Shown: positions 1 to 6,117 of the stretch, in pieces
Position numbering within the stretch: position 1 is the first letter of the stretch
How the letters are laid out: each line of letters begins with the position of its first letter
Notes under the pieces: generated by a model
The model's input: the letters and a program-made list of their open reading frames with translations, nothing else
Databases searched by the model: none
What the model was told of the DNA's origin: nothing
Source: Candidatus Bathyarchaeota archaeon
GTDB taxonomy: Archaea; Thermoproteota; Bathyarchaeia; Bathyarchaeales; Bathyarchaeaceae
DNA length: 11,567 bases
Direction of reading: 5' to 3'
Assembly: GCA_030669695.1 (NCBI GenBank)
Contig: DAOVDC010000009.1
Coordinates: 1 to 11,567, forward strand
Made by a program: the position numbers and the translations under genes

Positions 1-512
1 ACGCACTGATGCACACCATTTTACCACTGGTCAAAACTGACAGAAAAGAAATCGTGGAACAACGCAGGACTAAGAGAGGCGAGGTGATGGAGCAGTTAAC
101 TAGGTCAGCGGACAACGTCTTGTTTGGGGTTATGGGTGGAAAGCTCAGTGAGGGAATAGATTATCCAGGCAACCTCTTAACATGCGTAGTAGCTGTGGGC
201 CTACCTTATGCAACTTGGACTGTTTATCAAAAGGCCTTGATAGGTTACTTCAGTCGCCAGTTTCCAAGAGAAGGCAGAACCTACGCTTACCTAACCCCTG
301 CAATACTTCGACTGATTCAGACTTGTGGGCGAGTTCACCGATCATCCAGTGATAAAGGATGTATAGCCATCTTGGATGAGCGTGTCACTCGCCCAAGCAT
401 CAAACAGCAACTCCCAAGCTACTTCCAGAAGGAGATGAAAATCGTGAGAGGTTCAATCGACTGCGCTGAACAAATAAGGAACTTCTGGGAAAAACGTCAC
501 AGAAAATTGTGA
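1..512 (+). CDS. XPD/Rad3-like DNA helicase, C-terminal part (5' end outside window)
   Basis: The reading frame is open from the left edge (first whole codon at base 3), so only the last 170 or so residues of the protein are present. Counting from the Met at base 9, residues 43-54 (GGKLSEGIDYPG) fit helicase motif V and residues 103-111 (IQTCGRVHR) fit motif VI with its arginine finger region. The following stretch (SSSDKGCIAILDERV) matches the usual tail of the second RecA domain in the DEAD_2/HELICc2 family. Proteins of this family are ATP-dependent 5'-3' DNA helicases used in repair. The N-terminal RecA domain, Fe-S cysteines and Arch domain would lie to the left and cannot be checked, so assignment to XPD proper rather than a DinG-like relative is inference. 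Confidence 0.85.
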   Translation, partial: ALMHTILPLVKTDRKEIVEQRRTKRGEVMEQLTRSADNVLFGVMGGKLSEGIDYPGNLLTCVVAVGLPYATWTVYQKALIGYFSRQFPREGRTYAYLTPAILRLIQTCGRVHRSSSDKGCIAILDERVTRPSIKQQLPSYFQKEMKIVRGSIDCAEQIRNFWEKRHRKL

Positions 513-584
513 CAATGCCCTAAACAAGAAGATTTACCGAAAACTCTCTTTCATACAATTGCGCGCACAAACAGCATAGACTTA

Positions 585-1007
585 CTAGATCATATGCATG
601 TTTGCCAGTGCTTCAATTAGTTCTAAGGTTTTTTTGTCAACACTTGTAGCGCGAGCTATGTCGGTCAAGGTTACTAGACCTGCTAATCGGTTTCCCTCTA
701 CTATAGGTAGTTTCTTCACTTTGTTTTCAAACATAAGTCTCGTAGCTTCGACAAGTTGCATGTCTGGCTTTCCAACTATGACCTGTCTTGTCATTATTTC
801 TGAAACCCTAGTTTCTTTTGGATTCTTGCATTTTTCTAAAACTCTTTCAAGCAGGTCTCTTTCAGTTAAAATCCCAACGATCTTGCCGTTATCTAAAGCC
901 ACTAAGCAACCTATTCTATTCTTATTCATAAGCTTTACAGCGTCATAAGCTGATGCATCTGTTTGCAGAGTAATAACGTCTTTAACCATCAATTTATGGA
1001 TTTTCAT
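585..1007 (-). CDS. Tandem CBS-domain protein
   Basis: A 140-residue protein made almost wholly of two CBS domains, at about residues 7-60 and 72-125. Each ends with the typical G-[IL]-[LV]-T-x-x-D signature (GILTERDLL at 45-53 and GLVTLTDIA at 110-118). CBS pairs bind adenine nucleotides such as AMP, ATP or SAM and usually act as energy or metabolite sensors. No catalytic or DNA-binding domain is attached here, so its partner is unknown. An in-frame GTG lies one codon upstream (1008-1010). I chose the ATG at 1007 because the GGTGA ribosome binding site on the minus strand is then 6 bases away rather than 3. The 3' end includes the ATGCATG at 594-600. Confidence 0.9.
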   Translation of the reverse strand: MKIHKLMVKDVITLQTDASAYDAVKLMNKNRIGCLVALDNGKIVGILTERDLLERVLEKCKNPKETRVSEIMTRQVIVGKPDMQLVEATRLMFENKVKKLPIVEGNRLAGLVTLTDIARATSVDKKTLELIEALANMHMI

Positions 1008-1051
1008 CACTAATCACCTAACCTGTTTTTTTATTCGTTCACATAGTGTTC

Positions 1052-1062
1052 GTAATATAATT
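1052..1062 (-). promoter_or_regulatory. Probable TATA box for the CBS-domain gene
   Basis: Read on the minus strand this is an AATTATATTAC element, 45 bases or so upstream of the CBS start. A transcript starting about 25 bases downstream would carry a leader of roughly 20 bases, including the GGTGA site. Recognised by eye only. Confidence 0.45.
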
Positions 1063-1188
1063 GGAGTTAAAGCTTATGAAACCGCAATTAGGACTACTAA
1101 GTAGTGTGCGCGCTAAGTGTGCTACTTCAGAAAACCTGTTACTTCTGATCCAGCTGTTTTCTATGTCCCAGCAGTAAGTGACTACTAC

Positions 1189-1196
1189 GCATGCAT
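1189..1196. repeat. (GCAT)n palindromic motif, copy 1
   Basis: GCATGCAT in the gap between the MazG-like gene and the CBS gene. The rest of the 264-base gap shows only the CBS promoter. Confidence 0.55.
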
Positions 1197-1271
1197 TAGA
1201 ATGTTGTGTGGCGTCTCCCATACAAATCCTCGTATATATCTTGCAGGGATGTTGGAGCAGTGCCCATTTGT

Positions 1272-1598
1272 TTAGCTTATGAACCTGAGTATGTAGTCGT
1301 TTACTGTTTGCAGAAACGATTCTTCTAGGTTTATTCCGTAATGCTCAGCCAAAACGAAGATTATGTAAAGCAAGTCTGAAAGCTCTGTGGCTAACATCTC
1401 TTTTGTTTTAGGCTTGTCAGGCGGCTTAAAGCCTTCTAACCCCTTGACCGCAGCAGCCACCTCGCCAGCCTCTTCAAGTAAATCCGTAACCATGACAAAA
1501 GGCGTCCAGCCTTTACCCCTTTTTGGGTCAAGCCCCTCATTAATCCTCTTGAAGTTTTTCCAACAGAGATGCTGAGCATCACGTAAAGTCAAAGACAC
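1272..1598 (-). CDS. MazG-like nucleotide pyrophosphohydrolase
   Basis: A 108-residue single-domain all-alpha NTP pyrophosphohydrolase. The metal-binding signature of the family, EExxE followed by ExxD, is seen as E42-E43-A-G-E46 and E72-L-S-D75 (LLEEAGEV and TELSDLLY). The family hydrolyses nucleoside triphosphates to monophosphate and pyrophosphate, often to clear non-canonical or damaged nucleotides. The length matches stand-alone archaeal and phage-type MazG-like proteins rather than the two-domain bacterial MazG. The start is GTG (MSLTLRD) with GGTGA four bases upstream. The exact substrate cannot be told from sequence. It is 112 bases downstream of a small membrane-protein gene on the same strand. 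Confidence 0.85.
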   Translation of the reverse strand: MSLTLRDAQHLCWKNFKRINEGLDPKRGKGWTPFVMVTDLLEEAGEVAAAVKGLEGFKPPDKPKTKEMLATELSDLLYIIFVLAEHYGINLEESFLQTVNDYILRFIS

Positions 1599-1710
1599 GT
1601 AATCACCACTGAAAGATTCAACAACAGTTGGATTTAGGTTTTCTTCTGTAGACTATGGCTACCAGTAGCTTGCTTTCATGAATAGTCTCTCAGCAATGAC
1701 GACAGGGTCT

Positions 1711-1872
1711 CTACATTTTCCTTATCCGAGGAATGAAATAAATTAGAACTGCCATTATCATTATAGCAATGGATATGAACCATATCCATTCTGATCTTAA
1801 GAATTTGTTTAGAATGAGCAATGCTACGACGAACAACATCAGAATGGCTGCGACTGTTCTAATGTGCACCAT
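1711..1872 (-). CDS. Small two-helix membrane protein (53 aa)
   Basis: I found this frame by translating the minus strand in the gap. It starts MVHIRTVAAI, ends IPRIRKM and stops with TAG at 1711-1713. Two hydrophobic segments are clear: about residues 5-21 (TVAAILMLFVVALLIL) and 29-46 (WIWFISIAIMIMAVLIYFI). They are separated by a short charged turn (NKFLRSE), and the C-terminus is basic (RIRKM). A GAGGG ribosome binding site sits five bases before the ATG. It begins 21 bases after the stop of the next minus-strand gene, so the two are probably co-transcribed. No family is recognised and no function is proposed. A hairpin of helices with a basic tail on the cytoplasmic side is the simplest topology. 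Confidence 0.6.
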   Translation of the reverse strand: MVHIRTVAAILMLFVVALLILNKFLRSEWIWFISIAIMIMAVLIYFIPRIRKM

Positions 1873-1893
1873 TACAACCCTCGTTCAGAAAGG

Positions 1894-2073
1894 CTAGTCA
1901 TAGTATCTCTTTTGTGTCTTCCAGAAGTCTATTAGCTCTTTCTGTTCTACTATAACTCTTGATGCGTGCAGAAAGAAAACGAATCCGGGTTTCCAATTCT
2001 CAATTCGCACGCTATTGAAAAATTCGCTAGGATTAGCCAACTGCTTTACCATTTGCTCTATCATTCTTAACAT
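1894..2073 (-). CDS. Small hypothetical protein, possible Yip1-like N-terminal remnant
   Basis: A 59-residue protein beginning MLRMIEQMVKQL and ending TQKRYYD. I do not recognise it with certainty. Residues 12-30 (LANPSEFFNSVRIENWKPG) resemble the cytoplasmic N-terminus of archaeal Yip1-type membrane proteins, which often carry a PSEFF motif just before the first helix. Here the expected helices are missing and the C-terminal half (VEQKELIDFWKTQKRYYD) is polar. It could be a shortened relative or an unrelated soluble peptide. The frame also runs upstream to a TTG at 2112. I prefer the ATG at 2073 because a minus-strand TATA-like element at about 2114-2123 would place the transcript start between the two. 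Confidence 0.45.
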   Translation of the reverse strand: MLRMIEQMVKQLANPSEFFNSVRIENWKPGFVFFLHASRVIVEQKELIDFWKTQKRYYD

Positions 2074-2110
2074 ACATCTTTCACGAATCAAACATTCAGC
2101 GCCCACATAC

Positions 2111-2140
2111 AAGTATTAAAAATGGATAGATTTTTATAGA
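2111..2140. promoter_or_regulatory. Divergent promoter region, hsp20 and minus-strand small gene
   Basis: Two back-to-back TATA-like elements lie here. On the plus strand TTTTTATAGA (2131-2140) sits about 40 bases before the Hsp20 ATG and predicts a start near 2160. On the minus strand ATTTTTAATA (2123-2114) points toward the small gene ending at 1894. The shared spacer is only a few bases, so a regulator bound between them could act on both directions. Confidence 0.5.
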
Positions 2141-2178
2141 ATTCTAATTATGTGTTTTTTTGGCAAAGGTGAACGATT

Positions 2179-2805
2179 ATGAGTTGGGAATATTTTCCAG
2201 AATGGTTCAGAAGAAGGATGCGTCGCTTTCCCTATTTCGGAAGCTGGTTTCTCGGAGACATCGATGAGATGATCAAAGACATGGAGCAGATAATGGAGAG
2301 AGAATTTAAGGAATTCCGCACCCGTGTCCCAAAGGATTTGGTACGTGAACATAAGCTTCCAGACGGTTCAACCATCCGTGAGTGGGGGCCCTTCGTCTAC
2401 GGCTACAGTATGACCGTCGGTCCAGATGGAAAGCCGAAGATAAGGGAATTTGGCAACATCAAACCTTCGCTTAAACCCGAAGCCTTCGGACTCACAAGAC
2501 CTACTTTTGACGTTAAAGAGGAACGTGAACCACTCGTAGATGTGGTAAGCACCGACGATGAAGTCAAAGTTGTAGCTGAATTCCCTGGGGTTGAAAAGGA
2601 AGATATCAAACTGCATGGAACAGAAAACATGTTAACTGTCTCAGTTGACACACCTAAACGTAAATACTTCAAAGAAATCAAATTGCCAGTGACGGTCATT
2701 CCTAACAAGGCTAAGACGGTTTATAAAAATGGAGTCTTAGAGGTTACTCTACCGAAAATTAGAGAGAAAAAGAAGACAAAAGGAGAACCGATAAAAATCG
2801 AATAG
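2179..2805 (+). CDS. hsp20: Hsp20/alpha-crystallin family small heat-shock protein
   Basis: A 208-residue ATP-independent holdase chaperone that binds unfolding proteins and forms oligomers. The N-terminal arm is long, about 105 residues. It includes an aromatic-basic start (WEYFPEWFRRRMRRFPYF) and a segment at 71-92 (PFVYGYSMTVGPDGKPK) that I recall from archaeal Hsp20 proteins. The alpha-crystallin domain runs from about 115 to 193, with the edge-strand signature GVLEVTLPK at 185-193. The C-terminal I-x-I anchor that docks neighbouring dimers is present as I205-K-I207, followed by only one residue. The ATG has GGTGA six bases upstream. The promoter is shared divergently with a minus-strand small gene. 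Confidence 0.93.
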   Translation: MSWEYFPEWFRRRMRRFPYFGSWFLGDIDEMIKDMEQIMEREFKEFRTRVPKDLVREHKLPDGSTIREWGPFVYGYSMTVGPDGKPKIREFGNIKPSLKPEAFGLTRPTFDVKEEREPLVDVVSTDDEVKVVAEFPGVEKEDIKLHGTENMLTVSVDTPKRKYFKEIKLPVTVIPNKAKTVYKNGVLEVTLPKIREKKKTKGEPIKIE

Positions 2806-2980
2806 GAAAAAAGACAAGGCTCAGCGAAACTAGGGAAGACACAACGACAACAACGCCTCCTCAAGATCGCACTTCAGACTCCTTAAACTGAACTTTATTT
2901 TCTAAATGGTTGTAAAGATAGAAAACCATAACATTCCATTATCTTCAAAGAGACAGAGCAATAGCACAGGCATAAATGCT

Positions 2981-2990
2981 ATTATATTTT
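2981..2990 (+). promoter_or_regulatory. Probable TATA box for the SWIM-domain gene
   Basis: ATTATATTTT lies about 30 bases before the ATG at 3017. This predicts a transcript with little or no leader, in keeping with the weak GAGAG sequence just before the start. Confidence 0.5.
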
Positions 2991-3016
2991 TCACATTATA
3001 GTTAACAGAGAGACCT

Positions 3017-3427
3017 ATGAAAAAAGCATCGGAGACCGAAGTGCTCGAACACGTTTGCAAAGAAGCTAAAATGAAAAACCGAGTGATAAAAGCGCATCTC
3101 AGTCGACTTTCCACAGTGTTTGGCTCGCGATTTACGAAAGCTTGGGAAGCCTTAAACGAAAGAAGAATAAAAAAATACGTTTTTGAGCCGAGTGGTAGGG
3201 TCGTTTGGATTGTGGTTGGTAAAGAGCGAGAATACCTTGTCATGCCGGCCGCTGATTTTTGTTCCTGCGACGATTTTTACTTCCGTGCGATGAATAGGAA
3301 AATTCATTTGTGTTATCATCTTATTGCACAAAAGCTGGCGGAAGCCCTAGAAGTTTATGATTTGGTGGAGGAAAATGACCAACTGTATGACTCTTTGATA
3401 GAGGAGTGGAAAAAGGTTACACCTTAA
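3017..3427 (+). CDS. SWIM zinc-finger protein
   Basis: A 136-residue protein with one SWIM-type zinc site, CxC...CxH, seen as C82-S-C84 and C99-Y-H101 with 14 residues between the pairs. The N-terminal half (residues 1-50) is helical and basic. The middle strand region (RVVWIVVGKEREYLVMPAADFCSC) leads into the finger, and the C-terminus is acidic. SWIM domains bind DNA or proteins. Eukaryotic and archaeal relatives include Shu2/Sws1-like partners of recombination proteins, so a role near homologous recombination is possible but is inference. The lone gene has its own TATA element and sits near the RPA-like gene on the same strand. Confidence 0.8.
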   Translation: MKKASETEVLEHVCKEAKMKNRVIKAHLSRLSTVFGSRFTKAWEALNERRIKKYVFEPSGRVVWIVVGKEREYLVMPAADFCSCDDFYFRAMNRKIHLCYHLIAQKLAEALEVYDLVEENDQLYDSLIEEWKKVTP

Positions 3428-3465
3428 ATAGGTGTCTTGCAAAAATAAAGGGATAGGGAACCGGC

Positions 3466-3582
3466 ATGGACATAGCAGCGTACTTCACGATTATCATCAA
3501 CATCATGATGGTAGTAGCCTTTCTCGTGTTATTTTTAGCCTTTTTATACATGGTTTACGGTAGAGAAGAAAAAACCACGTAG
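3466..3582 (+). CDS. Single-helix membrane micropeptide (38 aa)
   Basis: A short frame from ATG to TAG encoding MDIAAYFTII... and ending YGREEKTT. Residues 6-31 form one continuous hydrophobic helix, and the tail is charged, which suggests a single-pass membrane peptide with a cytoplasmic C-terminus. It starts 38 bases after the SWIM-domain gene on the same strand. No strong GGTGA is present, only an AGGGA seven bases before the ATG. An A/T-rich AAAAATAAAG (3440-3449) is upstream. No family is recognised. The hydrophobic run makes chance unlikely but not impossible. Confidence 0.5.
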   Translation: MDIAAYFTIIINIMMVVAFLVLFLAFLYMVYGREEKTT

Positions 3583-3589
3583 CCTTTTT

Positions 3590-3712
3590 TCACGTTCGGT
3601 TCCGCAATACAACAAATAGAACAAAGCCCAGAACTGTTACAGCAACACCGAGTATCATCATCCAAAAAACGTACGACCCAACACCGAATCCTATCGGTGA
3701 AAGTGGCGATAT
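3590..3712 (-). pseudogene. Possible membrane-protein remnant lacking a start codon
   Basis: The minus strand has a 40-residue open stretch between an in-frame TAG (3713-3715) and TGA (3590-3592). It reads ISPLSPIGFG..., then a clean transmembrane helix (about residues 14-36) and a basic end LRNRT. There is no ATG, GTG or TTG before the internal MM at residues 18-19, so as it stands it could make at most a 23-residue peptide. The composition is that of a real membrane segment. It converges on the 38-residue membrane peptide gene with 7 bases between stops. It may be a decayed gene or a chance frame. Confidence 0.3.
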
Positions 3713-3738
3713 CTACACAAAGGCCCCTGAACCACGGG

Positions 3739-3748
3739 GCATGCATGC
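3739..3748. repeat. (GCAT)n palindromic motif, copy 2
   Basis: GCATGCATGC in the gap between the 38-residue membrane peptide and the RPA-like gene, about 80 bases upstream of the latter's TATA box. Confidence 0.6.
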
Positions 3749-3825
3749 AACACTTGCTGTACTTTTGACATACCATAGGTTTCTAGACCAAAATCTTTTC
3801 TTAAAATTCCTAAATGTTCAACAAA

Positions 3826-3838
3826 CATATATTTAAAT
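3826..3838 (+). promoter_or_regulatory. TATA box that decides the RPA-like start
   Basis: CATATATTTAAAT is a strong archaeal box A. Its distance to the first possible ATG (3843) is far too short for that codon to be transcribed. A start about 25 bases downstream of the box centre falls just before the ATG at 3867. Confidence 0.65.
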
Positions 3839-3866
3839 CGACATGCCACGATTTTTAGTGGGCAAC

Positions 3867-4736
3867 ATGAGTTTCAACGAAGTCATCGAACAAATTTTAT
3901 CGTCCAGATCAGACCTGACGCGCGAAGAAGTCTTAGAGATAATCGAAAATAAAAAAAGGGAAGCAAGGGGATTTTTCACGAATGAAGTTGCAGCGCGACT
4001 CGTCGCCTCAGAGTTAGGGTTGGAAATTCGACACGAGCCTTTTCAATCCGAAGTTTTAGTCCGAGACCTTGTTTCAGGGTTAAGAGACGTAACAGTAACT
4101 GGACGTGTGATGGCTATTTACCCTCCCAAGACTTTCACGCGTTCAGATTGGACAGAAGGCAGAGTTGCGCATTTACTCATCGCAGACAAAACTGGAACAT
4201 TGAAGGTTGTTCTTTGGGATGAAAAAACGAGCCTCGTAGAGGCTGGAAGCTTTGAACAGGAGCAGATAGTGAGGGTTTCACATGGGTATATGCGAGAGGG
4301 GCGAAGTGGAAAGCTTGAGTTACATGTGGGCTTGCGGGGAAGTATTCAAACTCTTCCTTCTGATGCCTTAGAGAATAAATATGCAACAATCAATGATTTC
4401 CACGAAGAAACAAAAAAGATTGCTGAGGTAAAGGAGGCGAATGGCCCCATCACTGTTGAAGGAACTGTGGTAACTACACCAATAACGAGGGATGTTGTCA
4501 CATCCCGAGGTGAGACAGTTGCAGTTTCCTCTTTTGAACTGGAAGATGATACGGGAAAAATTTGGGTTTCTGCGTGGAGAACGCTTGTGAATATTGTAAA
4601 GAATTTAACACCGGGAACTTGGATCAAAATAAAAAACGTGTATGCAAGAAAGGGCTTTTCCGATCAGATGGAACTCACTTCACGCATGTTGACTTCAATA
4701 GAGATTCTATCTAAACCAGAAGAACCGTCTGCATAA
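3867..4736 (+). CDS. RPA-like single-stranded-DNA binding protein, two OB folds
   Basis: A 289-residue replication protein A-type protein. It has a helical N-terminal region (residues 1-58, with DLTREEVLEIIENKKRE and FFTNEVAARLVASELG) that is typical of archaeal RPA. Two OB folds follow, at about 65-160 (VTVTGRVMAIYPPKTF... LLIADKTGTLKVVLWDE) and 185-280 (ITVEGTVVTTPITRDV... FELEDDTGKIWVSAWR). It should coat single-stranded DNA during replication, repair and recombination. No zinc finger is visible at the C-terminus. The frame extends 8 codons upstream to an ATG at 3843, but a TATA box at 3826-3838 makes the MSFNEV start at 3867, with a near-leaderless mRNA, much more likely. Confidence 0.88.
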   Translation: MSFNEVIEQILSSRSDLTREEVLEIIENKKREARGFFTNEVAARLVASELGLEIRHEPFQSEVLVRDLVSGLRDVTVTGRVMAIYPPKTFTRSDWTEGRVAHLLIADKTGTLKVVLWDEKTSLVEAGSFEQEQIVRVSHGYMREGRSGKLELHVGLRGSIQTLPSDALENKYATINDFHEETKKIAEVKEANGPITVEGTVVTTPITRDVVTSRGETVAVSSFELEDDTGKIWVSAWRTLVNIVKNLTPGTWIKIKNVYARKGFSDQMELTSRMLTSIEILSKPEEPSA

Positions 4737-4765
4737 AAGAGTGAAAGCTTTATCTCTACACTCTG

Positions 4766-4775
4766 TCTATAATAT
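4766..4775 (+). promoter_or_regulatory. Probable TATA box for trpB2
   Basis: TCTATAATAT lies about 38 bases before the ATG at 4809 and predicts a short leader that contains the GGTGA site at 4800-4804. Confidence 0.5.
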
Positions 4776-4808
4776 GCTCTTCATATCTCTTCATACCTTG
4801 GTGAAAAC

Positions 4809-6113
4809 ATGAACGAAAATCAGATATTACTTCCCGTGGATGAGTTGCCCACAAAATGGTACAACATCATATCGGACTTGCCCGAGCCTCTTCCGCCTCC
4901 AAAGGAACCTGAAGAAGGTCCGTCTCGCCTCGAGTTTCTATCAAGAACCATGATAAAGGAATGCCTGAAACAAGAGTCTTCAAGTCAACGATGGATTCCA
5001 ATACCAGAAGAGGTAAGAGAGCTCTACGTTCAAATGGGCAGACCGAGACCGCTGCACCGAGCTAGAAGACTTGAAAAGTATCTTGGATTAAAAAAGACGA
5101 GATTATACTACAAGAGAGAAGACTTGTCTCCAACAGGATCCCACAAGACCAATACGGCCATCGTTCAAGCATATTTTGCAGCAAAAGAGGGGAAAGAAAC
5201 GCTTGCTACTGAAACTGGAGCAGGTCAATGGGGAACCGCTTTGTCATATGCCGCCAGATTATTGGGTATGAACTGTGTAGTCTTCTGGGTCAGGTCGGTG
5301 TATGACTGGAAAACCGATCGTAGAACTCTCATGAAACTTTATGGATCTACCGTGTACGCGTCACCAAGCAAACAAACCAGTATTGGAAGAGAAATCCTTG
5401 CAAGGACTCCGAATCATCAAGGCTCCTTGGGTATTGCGGTCTCCGAAGGACTTGAATATACTGAGAAACATGAGGAAACTGTTTACTGCCTAGGCTCCGT
5501 CCTAAATCACGTCCTCATGCACCAAAGCGTCATCGGCCTTGAAACCATAAAGCAGTTTGAAATGATTGATGACGAACCAGACTTGATCGTTGGTTGTCTT
5601 GGTGGTGGCTCCAACTTTGGAGGCATTGCTCTACCGTTTGCTGGAGAGGTCTTACGGAAAAAGCGTGAATGTGAGTTTCTTGCGTCGCAATCAGTAGCAG
5701 CTCCAAACCTCGTTCGGGGGGAATACAAGTATGACTTCGCAGATGTAGCCGAACATACTCCACTCCTAAAAATGTATACGCTTGGGCATAAGACAGAGAT
5801 GTCCCCTATCAAAGCAGATGGATTACGTTACCATGGTGCCGCCCCCATCATAAGTCTACTTCGACACCATGGAATTGTAAAGGCAATAGCATACCCAAGA
5901 GATGAAAAAGCAACGTTTGAGGCGGCAAAAATCTTCCTACAAAGCGAGGGATGGCTTATAGCCCCTGAATCCAGTTACGCTGTCAGAGCAACCATTGATG
6001 AAGCTTTGAGAAATGAAAAAACTGGCGAGGAGAAAGTCATCTGCATGAACATCAGTGGCCACGGATTCTTGGACATTCTAGCCTATCAAGAAATAATTCT
6101 TGGTGAAAAATAG
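4809..6113 (+). CDS. trpB2: Tryptophan synthase beta chain, TrpB2 type
   Basis: A 434-residue PLP enzyme that joins indole and serine (or a serine derivative) to make tryptophan. The PLP lysine is K113 in TGSHKTN, the catalytic glutamate is E135 in ETGAGQWG, and the phosphate-binding loop is GGGSN at 265-269. The C-terminal SGHGFLD segment is also present. Trp rather than His after GAGQ, and the long N-terminal extension (about 60 residues), mark the TrpB2 branch rather than the TrpB1 that pairs with TrpA. No trpA or other trp gene is in the window. TrpB2 alone could salvage indole, or use another partner. GGTGA is four bases before the ATG. Its stop is 4 bases from the stop of the converging aminotransferase. 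Confidence 0.93.
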   Translation: MNENQILLPVDELPTKWYNIISDLPEPLPPPKEPEEGPSRLEFLSRTMIKECLKQESSSQRWIPIPEEVRELYVQMGRPRPLHRARRLEKYLGLKKTRLYYKREDLSPTGSHKTNTAIVQAYFAAKEGKETLATETGAGQWGTALSYAARLLGMNCVVFWVRSVYDWKTDRRTLMKLYGSTVYASPSKQTSIGREILARTPNHQGSLGIAVSEGLEYTEKHEETVYCLGSVLNHVLMHQSVIGLETIKQFEMIDDEPDLIVGCLGGGSNFGGIALPFAGEVLRKKRECEFLASQSVAAPNLVRGEYKYDFADVAEHTPLLKMYTLGHKTEMSPIKADGLRYHGAAPIISLLRHHGIVKAIAYPRDEKATFEAAKIFLQSEGWLIAPESSYAVRATIDEALRNEKTGEEKVICMNISGHGFLDILAYQEIILGEK

Positions 6114-6117
6114 GTCT

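Noticed and set aside
1039..1221. 60-residue minus-strand frame in the gap upstream of the CBS gene
   Set aside because: Its composition looks random, it has no recognisable motif, it overlaps the CBS promoter, and no ribosome binding site is seen.
1011..1271. tRNA or other structured RNA in the gap
   Set aside because: No T-arm consensus or cloverleaf complementarity was found on either strand by eye.
2403..2708. Minus-strand frame inside hsp20
   Set aside because: It is a shadow of the strongly supported Hsp20 gene, with low-complexity Ser/Thr content and no start signals.
3590..3760. In-frame TAG read as pyrrolysine
   Set aside because: The sequence upstream of the TAG (CMPRGSGAFV) is not protein-like, no pyl gene is visible, and the frame is tiny; decay or chance is simpler.
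3555..3776. 73-residue Cys-rich minus-strand frame
   Set aside because: Cys-rich runs such as RCCCNSSGLCSICC come from reading the membrane-like frame out of register; it overlaps the stop of the 38-residue peptide gene and has no start signals.
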